From the NCBI GenBank assembly GCA_034508935.3, contig CM067444.1:85044783-85108782 (forward strand): a DNA stretch of 64,000 nucleotides. Reading direction: 5' to 3'. This DNA is from Berghia stephanieae (lineage: Eukaryota > Mollusca > Gastropoda > Nudibranchia > Aeolidiidae). Position 1 is the first letter of the stretch; every line of letters starts with the position of its first letter. Below, in pieces: positions 23,808 to 34,800 of this stretch. Position numbers and translations under genes: made by a program. Under the pieces are notes generated by a model. The model saw nothing but the letters and a program-made list of their open reading frames with translations. It did no database searches and was not told the DNA's origin.

Positions 23808-24090
23808 AGCATTTATTTGGCGCAATATCCACGTGCTCAAAGCGCTTTACAATGGGTCCCAAAGCAACAGCAATATTAAACTTGAAAGACGAGACATGAC
23901 GCCTGTCAGGCGATGTGACATTTTTTCCCAACAAAGACAACGAACGGCCATGTACTCATTTTACACCTGACTAAGGTGAGAGAATGTGAGTAAAGAGCCT
24001 TTTCCAAGGACTCAACTCTGCGCCACTCAGAGCGGGTCTCGAAACCTGAACCTTCCGATCCGAAAGCGAGAGTTACCACTTGATCCATCA
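23808..24090 (-). repeat. SINE with gctcaaagcgctttaca tail, copy 3
   Basis: Well preserved copy: gtgctcaaagcgctttacaa, gagacatgacgcctgtcagg, gtgagtaaagagccttttcc, gcgggtctcgaa. It lies just inside the right inverted arm at 24117. Confidence 0.75.
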
Positions 24091-25149
24091 CAAAACAGGG
24101 AGGGGCACTGTTCTGTCTGCCACATAGCCTCAATATTAATTAAAATTTATTTCTAATTTCATCAATTTTTGGAGTAAAAACATAGTTCTTGGTATCAAAC
24201 CTATTGTAAATTCGACGCCGATCACGAATCTGACGTCAAAACAGCAAAAATCCAAAAAAAAATTGTCCAATTTTTTATACTGCCACGCCCCCGATCGCCT
24301 CGAAAAATATTAAGCAAGGCGGGCTTTGCGAGCGATCGACCGTCCCTCTGCTTATCGGCCAGGTATTTGGCCACACACATTGCGTTTTCACCCCGGTTTG
24401 CCTGATCAGCGTACGAACCAGGATCAAAGCCGGGCGTGTATGGAGCCTTTTAGAGGGAGGAAACAGAAAGGGACAAAAAAATGCAGATGACAAATGGTCA
24501 CGTTAGTGTTGCTTAACAACCCATTTGTATTTTCTTCTTCCAACTATAGCTTTATGTCTATATCCCCCAAGTGGCTTTGTGTCCATATGCCTAAAGGGGA
24601 CCAGCTGCTCTTTTTTTAAAGTGTTAGTCAGTGTCTATGGATATTACATCTTGTTGAAATTGCAGTTCATTCTTTTTTAGATCATTTCAGCAACAGTAAA
24701 AAGGAAGAAAATGGAATAATATAAAAGATTCAGATTTACAATTAAAAGCCCACAAAAGAAAGTAAGACAGAGGAGACTGGTTCAAATAAGGAACAGATGA
24801 TTCCAGGAGCACAATATCCAATATCAGTGTAAGTAGTTTGAGATAACATAAGCACATGATCCCACTAAGAGGAATACACTTAAATGTTTACAAATCATGA
24901 TTCAAAACAAAAGATGTAACAGTACAAAACAGAGAGATGATTTACAAGGAAAAAAAAAAATCTCCCAAAACTTTAACTTACATTTGACTGTTTCCCTCCA
25001 AGCCAAGGAATCCGGCTAGGGCCAAAACAAAACTAAGTAATCTCATTCCAAGACAAAGACAGAAAACAAGTTGTAAAACAGATATAGGGCTAGGGGATAA
25101 AAGACGATGCAAGTGCCCACTGTGGGAGGTCAGAAGACCCCGCCCAGTC

Positions 25150-25897
25150 GTTAACATTTAAAATCAAGAGAAAACAAGCATAATTCCATATAAAAGACAT
25201 TGTTTTAAACAATTATTTTATTAATTTATTGCAAAATAGTATATTTTAAAAAGAGAAAAAGAAACATGAGGATTTATTGATGACATATGAATAAAGAAAA
25301 CATTCATTCTTTAGCTGCTTCAAAACCCAGTAAAGAAGGAAGACCTGGAAAATAATAAAACTTTGATTTTGCTCTCTCACAATGACACACTACATATGCA
25401 AACATGCAATCAAATAAGAATTCCTCTATCACCTATCACCACAGATAAAATTTGAAAAACTATCAAGTGCCACTTAACTGAGAGCATAAACTATCAAAAT
25501 ACATCTTCCACTCCATTTTAATATGTCGTAATTATTTTTAAAAAAAGAGTATTGACAATTCCAAAAAAAGCAAACAAACAAAAAAACAAAAGACCTAAAA
25601 AAAAGTCAAAATATGGGGTTTCTTTTTTTCTTCTTTTTCTTATTTCATACAAAGAATTTTACATACGGAACAAATGCTATTCCAAAGATATGAATGACTA
25701 CTTTGCAACAAGAACACAACATATAATATGCATAATACAACTGTAAGTTCAAAGAAACTAAAACAAAGTTAAGCATTTAACGGAACAAAAGTAATTAAAC
25801 TGTTACTTCAAATTCAATTTGAAACTGCAACAAATCCCTATCATAAAAACATAAGTTTAAAATTTTAAAAGAAAAGAGGAAAATAAAATAATGAGAT
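25150..25897 (-). other. Probable ERP29 3' UTR and downstream flank
   Basis: AT-rich sequence after the ERP29 stop with no other recognised element. Several reversed AATAAA-like sites occur (for example tttatt near 25215-25235), so the 3' end cannot be fixed. Confidence 0.4.
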
Positions 25898-28800
25898 TCA
25901 CAATTCATCTTTTACACTCATTTCAAATGAACTTAAAATATTCAAGCGGTTGCTCAATTGCTCTTTTTTATTATCACTTACTTTACCATCACGTAACTTT
26001 TCCACTCTATTTATTTCATCTTTTATAAAACTATCGCCTTTCTCAATTACTCTCCTCATTGTTTTTATGTACATGTCAGCTGATGATTTATCAGACTCTT
26101 TATCGAGATTGGCAGCTGTATCCTCTGCCTTTTTCAATATATCAGCTCTTTTCTCTGTACCAACTGAGTAAAACTCTTTCACCAAGGCATCAAATTCTTT
26201 CAAACAAGCAGGTAATCCAAGCCAGAGACCTTGAGATAGAAAAAACAAAAAGAAACAAGGAATAATTAGGCTAGATAAAAAAAACAAAACAAACAACCCA
26301 ACTCATTCCTGATACAGTTGACTCCGGATACGTTGATGTCGCTTAAATCAATTTTTCTCCTAAACAAATCACACATAAACACTTATACTCATCTTCATTG
26401 AATAAATGGGGGCAATTATGGGCATATTTACGGTCTTATAATATGTTGGAATAGCGGGGAAAACAATAACAGCAGTCTCTTACACTTTATTAATTTCATT
26501 TGAAAAATTTGTTGTTTCTCTACACATCAGTCCAAATTCGATCTTATTGTGGTTAATACCTAGTTGTGTTATTGTTTTTGTTTTATTTGTTTTGATTTTT
26601 TTTTTTGGGGGGGGGGGGGGGGGGGAAGGGGGTTTGTTGTTATTTGTTTAAAATGTTTTTTTAAAAATATTGCAAGAAATAGATCTACTAATTGTTAAGT
26701 GCTCGTAAATTTTGATGCACATAAAAATTTCGGTATTCAAAACTGATCAGTATGGATTTTATTTAAAATCAAAACTATACGTGTGCATTTGTGTTCTGGT
26801 GCGGCACTATCATATTGGCAGTTTTTTTTTTTTTTTTTAAACATTTTTTTAGTTTTATTAAATGACATACAAACCCTGTTTACGACCAAAACAATGACAA
26901 TATACACTGGAGAGTGAAAGTGTAACTGGTATACCCTTTGAAAACATGAGAAATACACATTCTAATATTGTTGAGATGTGTCATCTCTCAGGCACTGGTC
27001 TGTGCATCGCACTTTACGTAATCATGTGTCTCATTCTCATCCGCCCCATTTTCCCGCCATCCTGAAAATCCTGGAAAAATGACACCCCTGGATAACGACA
27101 TAATTTTCAGGTCCCGGGTTGCACTATACTGTCATCTGCATTTTTTGCGGCTGCAAATTGCCATTTGCGGTCGCAAATATCAGGCGATCCGCAAATTTGG
27201 GCAAATTTCCCAAAATTGGCAAATCATGGGAAATTTTGGGAAAATAGGCAAATCGCGTGACAAATTTTGAGAAAAAAAAAGAAGCGAAAACAAAATAACG
27301 AAGAAAAAAAAGTGCAAAACTTGAGAAATGTTGCAGCTTTGCCTGGGCCCAAACCAAGGGAAGCTACTCTCTACGGATAATGATCCTTTAAAATCTTTGT
27401 AACAACGCAATTCATAATGTAGCCTCCTTAAATGTATTAAATTGTCTTTTATATATTTTTTTTCTGTATCGCGTGTTAATTTTTACTGAAATGCTTAGTT
27501 CTCCTCGGCAAATTTTTGGCAAATTTTTGGGGGTTTTTGGGGAAATTTTGGCAAATTTTAGGTCCCAATTTGGCAAAAAATGCAGATGACAGACTATACT
27601 GGTAATTTTTTTCCTATTAGATAAGAACACCTACAAATGAATGGATTAAACTGATGATGATCATGGCACGAATCACCTATCCTGTTGTTCAGTACAGTCT
27701 GCAATAGCTCTCACTCTACATGATGCAGAAAAAATGCAGTGGAGAGATCACCACCACAGTCTCCAAATTGGAAGCCCTTCACGAAACTCATCATCAAGGC
27801 CTTAAATTTAAAGTCCAGCTGAGGATTTCTGACTTCTTCACAAAGAAGTGAGAGATGGTGCAGCATGCTTCATTTTTATACTGGCTCTTTTCAGAGTCAC
27901 CCTCAATGATCCTAATTGACTTGCCTTATTTACGTGCTCCCTAACTGTGGTTTTTCTTGGGTCAATTGCTTAATAAATCACATACTACCATGAGTATGTA
28001 TTTTAAATTAAGAGGTTCCTCTGGCGTTGAACAGCATTGCCTTTGAAAAATAATGCTGTAAATTGCATAACAGGCTGAATGTCATGTCTTATTTAATGTA
28101 CAGCACAATTGCATATATAANNNNNNNNNNNNNNNNNNNNNNNNNNNNNNNNNNNNNNNNNNNNNNNNNNNNNNNNNNNNNNNNNNNNNNNNNNNNNNNN
28201 NNNNNNNNNNNNNNNNNNNNGTAGCATGCGGTAAATAATGAAAAAAAATATTATTATTTTTTAATTTAACGTTGCGACCATTTGTATCAGTAATATTTCT
28301 TCTATTTCCGTAAGTCCGTAATTGTCCTTACACTTCTGTAACAATTACGGACGGTCCATAATAATAGGCAGGTATGCCTTTACCAAAGGCAATACTTAAC
28401 CTTCAGCAGTGAGACAGAATTTTCTTTCAGATTATGATACTTTATCACCCTCTTATGTATAACTCCAGTAAACATTCGTCTCAGTTTAACACAAAAATTT
28501 GTAAAAATAAATAAACTAAACAAAAAAACCCAACAAAAACAAACAAAACTCTTGCCCTGTGGGCCTCAAAGCTCTAATGGACTCCTCTTTTTATGAGTGC
28601 AGTTCTTGTTTTCACCATGGAAGCATTACGACTTAGGTTCAATTACAGCTCTCTCTTGAAGAAAACAGAAAGATATTGTCAGGTTGGAGTAAAATTTAAC
28701 CCCTCCTGTAAAAAGCAGATTCTCAAAATCCCCAGTACGTGAAGAAAACCAGAGAAATAAGTATTTGAATCTGGCCTTATTTTAAGCTTTAAAAACTAAA

Positions 28801-31800
28801 AAGGGGAAGTGCTGTTAATTTGAGATTGACAAGCTAATTTTTTTTCTTCTTTTGCTGTCCTGTTTTATTTGCTTTCCCTTTTTTATTGAGTACTTATGTC
28901 GTTTTTGTTGTTGTTGAAAAGGGGAAAAAAAACATACCTGCTACATGAACTTCAGCAACCAATAAATCTGGCTGACTGGTACTAGACTTGGCAACTTTTT
29001 TGAATACATCCTGTTTGTTACCATATGGATAAGTTTCGTCAAATTTCACCAGGACTGCTTTATGCTTGCTCACCACCTGATAAATGAATTTGATGGATTA
29101 AAATTTTGAAAAATAATTTATTTTGGAAACATCTTATTCTTTTTTCTTGAAACCAGTTTTGTAATGAAGCCATCAATGAATGTTGGCATGATGTAATGCC
29201 ACACTAGAGTTTGTTTATCTTTATATCCGGAAGGCTCACAAGCAAAGAGTTACAATAGTCAAGACGGGAGAAAATAAATGTCACAGCTGTTTTGACAGCA
29301 TCTTCAGGAAGAAAAGATTTCATATACAGATACAAGGGCGGGCTGGAAAGTTTTGCAATTTTCCTTCTATATGATATTTGACTTAGATCCTTAATATTTC
29401 GTTTAAATACTCTCTAATTAATTAGCCTTGTGTGGCAAAATTTCTTAGGTCTATGACGTCATTGCACATTGTAATCACTTTTGTCCTATCATGTGAGAAA
29501 CCTCAGTCAAAACAAAACATGAAAATAACTGCAACAAATGATATTCGATTCAAGCAGCGTGTTGTTATTGAATTTCTGAATGCCGAAGGATGTTCAACCA
29601 TTGAAATATATACCACAATGAACTGTGTTTATGGTTACGCTTGTGTTGATTATAGCACTCTTTGGTGATGGATAATGTTTGTAGGAGGATTGAAACAAAA
29701 CTTCAAGATCAAACTTGTCATGAGAGGCCCCAAAGTGCATCAAACATCAGTAGTCAAACTGAAGTCGAAAACAGGATTCTGGCAAATTGGCATGTTAGAC
29801 AACTGACATTGTGAAAGAAGTTGGAATTTCAAAGGAAAGGGTACACCACATCGTACAGACTGTCAATTTGAAAAAGTAGAAAAAAATTCACAAAACTGCC
29901 ATCATGATGGGACAAAGGAGTCCTATGTCTTCACACAATTTCAACCTTAATATATTGATTGGAGTTTGAACACAGATGGAAATCGCTTAAGGGGCACATG
30001 CAGACATTGAAAAATTTAACAGTTGACGCCGCTGATTTTAACACTACATATAATCTTCATAGGCCATGACATTGTACCGTAAAGCATAGTTGAAATTAAC
30101 AACTGTTAATGTTTTTAAATACCGCAAATAATCAAAATGCTTATGCAGTGTTGTTCTTCTTCAAAGTGGAAAAATTATTTTGTTGGTCGTGCATGACATA
30201 ATCAGTCGGAAGGTAAAAATTTTGGATTTGCATTTATTTTTTGTTACATTTTCTGAAAGAATATGCTCCCCAGAGAATTTTAATCTTTATTTAAAGTAAA
30301 GCGGGTGATTTTTGATGAAGTTATGGTCAGATGTATGGGAAAGGTATCCAGAAACTTTTCTCAAATTTCATACTTTTTCAACTTGACTAGCTGTAAAAAA
30401 ATATTAGAAGCAAAATTAAGCTTTGATATTTCCCGAAGATGTACAAAAAGGGTTGATTTAATCATTTATGACAAGAACTCATTTTGGATAAAAATGACCT
30501 TCTAACTAAACTTGGCAATATCTCAGTTCAAACCTTTTCACCATACGACTGATTATGTCATTCACTGTGACATATTTGCAGGTCTGATAACAGAACTCAA
30601 TTATGGGCTTGTTTTAACAGAGTTGTAATGGACAATATTTTGCATTGGTTTGAGAGTCATTACAACAATAAAACCAGGTTATCAGACCTGTAAGTAAGTA
30701 CACGTCAGTTGTGGGTGTGTGGAATAGACGTGCAAATCATCAGTTTCATACAACAGAAAATTGGGAAAAGGTCCACGGCTAATCGGGCCAACTTTGTCCA
30801 ATCCTGACTTAAATTTTGATGATTTTATTGCGACATCCTCCTTTTCAAAGTGTCAAAATATCGCATGAGCAATAAAAACCAAACACAAACAATAAATTGA
30901 AAGCAGATTAACCACAGGTAAATCATATTGTGGTCAGTGTCAACACCTACTACAATGCCTTTTGTCTGATTTCAAATTTGTCTCAAGCAATTACAGACAA
31001 TTTCAGAAGGGGTGGGTCATTACATTAATTCAAATCTGAGCTTGCATCACAGTTTCTTACCTTCCCAAATGTGACACTAACCTAATAAGTAAGGGGCATG
31101 GGCTGAGCTAATGTCTTATTCACCAGTTTCATCTCATAATCTTAAACAATAAAAAGCCTACTCATAGCCAACAAGATCATTTTGTTACCAAACTATAACA
31201 TGTGTTAGCCTACCAATGATATCCAGATGGCCACTGACCAAAATTGACCACAACAGAGAATCATTATTCAATTTTACTATTTAAGAAATAATCATTTTCT
31301 TCAATAACAATTTTTTCCCTAGTCTTGTCAATTTTTTGTCTACCAAAATCCATGAGGTCTTCTAGAGAGGACAAAATTGTAGCGGTTGGCCAAGTGATGT
31401 TCTATTTGGTCACTTTTGAAGTTGAAATTGACCATGGTCATCTAGCAGTTCTGTCTCTATCAACAGCATCCTCATCGATTACTGACTAATCAACAATCAA
31501 GATATGGTCTGATGAAAACTAAATGTCCTTTAACAAAATAAATACCAAGCCCGAATACATGACAGAGAGAAAATTATGTTAGAGCATTGTTTACTATTAA
31601 AACAATGACAACAGAGAGTGAAAGCGTATCTGGTAAATCTTTTGTCAACAGGATATCACAGGCATTAATCTGCGCATCGCATCATTATAACCACCGGTCT
31701 CATCACGCTCACTTTTTCCGCCATCATGAAAACCCCCGTATAACAACCCATGTGGATAACGACATAATTTACTGGTCCTGAGAGATGTTATCTAGGGATT

Positions 31801-34800
31801 GCATTGTATGTGCATCAAAGTAGTAGACATCACTATGAGAGTCTCAAGTTATCACCATGACGTCACTACAAGCTTTATTGGATAAATGACGGACCTCTCA
31901 GCTTTAGGTCCCTCCCCACAGTACGGCTCCAGGTCTCCTTATTCTTGACCTAGTATCCTTTAACCTTGGGTTGTCCATCCTAGAACTTTCTCATCAATGT
32001 TTCTTCAGGTCTGCGACAGATATGTCCCAACCATTGCCATCTTCTGCATTTGATGAGATTCTCCACCCCCATTCTAGCTTTCATGTCCCCATTAAAGATT
32101 GTATTTGGCTAGAAGATCTTAAATTGTTTTGGAATACCTCAAGTTTCTGGAAAATACTGTCTGTGGTCTTCCAACACTCTGATCCATTGAGAGCAAAACA
32201 CTCAAGTAACTGATTCTGACTTTAATTCTCTTCGTTTCAGTCACCATCTGCTGTAAATTTGCTGTCCAAGTAAGTGAATTATTGAATATCATCCAGAGGA
32301 TTTCCATCAATCACAGATTTGAAGAGACCCCCTCTTTTTCTTTTTTTTCTGTCTCCTTTCCACAACAAAAGACAGCCTCAACCCTATAGAGCAAGTGATC
32401 AGATTGGGCAGAAGAGAAGATAGACCAAGACCCATGAAAATAAGTCTGATGTCAACGGATCAGCGTAACACTGCTCTTAGGAACAGCAAACAGTTGAAAG
32501 ACCACAAACGGGAATGCTTACAAAAGGTGTATATTGGAGCTGACCAAACAATTATGCAAAGAGAGCAGGCCAAGGAGTTAAGAGAGGAGCTGAAGAGAAG
32601 ACGAGAAGCAGGGGAAGATGTAGTCATATATAAGAAAAGGGTCATTTTCAGGGAAAAGTTTAGTGAACAAATAAGAAAGAGAGACAGCGATGTTGGAGGA
32701 AATGACTGGGACTGGGATGAGGAATGACTATATTGGAAACGTGTCAGTCCAATTGCCCAAAATGTTTCTGAGCAAGGACTCGAAGACAACAAGAAAATTC
32801 AAAAAAGAGAAGTACCAGTGAATGATAAGGAGGGGCAGCACGTGAATATGAAAAATACCCTGAAGTTCATGTACACGAACGCAGACAGTGTAATGAATAA
32901 GAGAGAGGAGCTAAAGGCTATGGCAGAAGAAGAAGATCCAGATGTAATAGCAATAACAGAAGCTAAGCCAAAGAATGCAACAACACACCCAACCATAGCA
33001 GAGTTAGGTATTGAGGGATACACTATAATAGCTAGCAGAGATTTTGAAACTTCCGGCAGAGGAGTATACTTATTGGTGAGAGAGAACCTCAAGGTTAACC
33101 CCATAGAGGAACTCACAGATCACGACTTTAGGGAGAGCGCTTGGTGCTCGATTGGAGTAACTGGACAAAGTCAGATACTAGTAGGAGTGATTTATCGGAG
33201 CCCAAATAGCACAGGAGAAAATAATGAGAGAATGTTGGAGATGATAAGGAGAGCATCACAAAAAAAGCATTCAGAGATAATTATTATGGGAGACTTCAAC
33301 ATGCCGGAACTGGAGTGGAAAGGGATGGACGAACCAAAAGAGGGAAGCCTGGAGGAAAGTTTCATAGAAACCATTGAAGATTGCTACCTACAACAGATAA
33401 TAAAAGAACCCACGAGACAGAGAAAAAACCAAAAGCCCAACGTATTGGACTTGATATTGATGGAGGAAGAAAATGACATAATCGACCTAAGACTGAGCCA
33501 CCCACTGGGAAAAAGCGACCATGCGACCATATTCCTAAAACTGAGGGCGACATCAGAGACTGTAGATGAAAAACTGACACTCAGATATAGGAAGGCTGAT
33601 CTAGAGAGTATGAAAGAGGAACTGGGGCATATCAAATGGGAGGAAATACTAATCGAGGACACCGTAGGAAATAACTGGAGTAGATTTACCAGAGTACTTA
33701 ACCAATGCTTCGAGAAAAACATCCCGAAAAGCAGAGGGAACCGGGTTGGGAGAAGAAATCAACCTTGGATGACGCAGGAAGTGAGAGAGGCATTACGGAA
33801 GAAGAAGGCAGTAAATAGAAGATACTCTAGAAGCAAAAAGGAAGAGGATTGGGACAAATACAAAAGAGTGAGAAACGCAACTACTAAAATAGTCCGACAA
33901 GCGCATCAAAAGTATGAGAACAAGATAGCAGAGGAAACGAAAGAAAATCCTAAAGTATTCTGGAGTTATGTAAACAGTAAAATGAAGACAAGACAGGGAA
34001 CCTGTGACATAAAAAAAGAAGATGGCACTTGGGCATCTGAAGATGAAGACAAGGCAGAGATGCTAAATCTCTTCTTTGCAAGTGTCTTTACAGTGGAGAA
34101 CCAGAAAAACTTGCCAGATATTGCTAAAAGAAGTAATATAGATACTACACAATGGCCGATTACTGAAGAGAGAGTAATGAAGAGACTACAAAACCTAAAG
34201 GAGAGTAAATCACCTGGACCTGACAAACGTCATCCTTACATCCTAAAAAACTTAGCAGAGCAGCTAGTAGAACCCCTAACCAAGATATTTAACCAGTCGA
34301 TGAAAGAAGGAAGACTACCAAGGGAATGGAAAGAAGCTAACGTCACAGCCATATTCAAGAAGGGAGACAGAAAAAATCCAGAAAACTACAGACCAGTGAG
34401 CCTGACATCTGTCGTCTGCAAGCTCATGGAACAGCTGATTAGAGAAGAAATGGTTGATCATATGACCAAGAACAAACTATTCAGCAAAGATCAACATGGT
34501 TTCATGGCGGGAAGGTCTACAGTAACAAACCTACTTGAAACAATGGATGACTGGACGAGAGACCTGGAATCAGGCAACAATTTAGATGTCATATACCTCG
34601 ACTTCAGAAAGGCATTTGACAAAGTTCCACACTGGCGCCTAATCAGGAAATTGGAACAGTATCAAATTAATGATCAGACAGTCAAATGGGTCCGAGATTT
34701 CCTCAAAGATAGAAGACAAAAAGTGATAGTGAATGGAACAGCATCAACAGAGAGACTGGTAACAAGTGGAGTTCCACAAGGAAGTGTACTGGGACCAGTT

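Larger units (their letters stand above)
21757..24315. mobile_element. 2.5-kb segment bounded by about 200-bp inverted repeats
   Basis: The left arm (21757-21965) and right arm (24117-24315) are reverse complements with about 85-90 percent match by eye, sharing ggcgatcgggggcgtggcag, tgatcggcgtc and gtttactccaaaaattg. The space between holds tandem copies of a roughly 165-bp repeat and two SINEs, with no transposase. It looks like a non-autonomous transposon; no target duplication was recognised. Confidence 0.65.

Noticed and set aside
28894-29076. Minus-strand frame read as a stand-alone small protein
   Set aside because: Its first codon is a GTG inside ERP29 exon 2; the frame is bordered by an acceptor and a donor and belongs to the larger gene.
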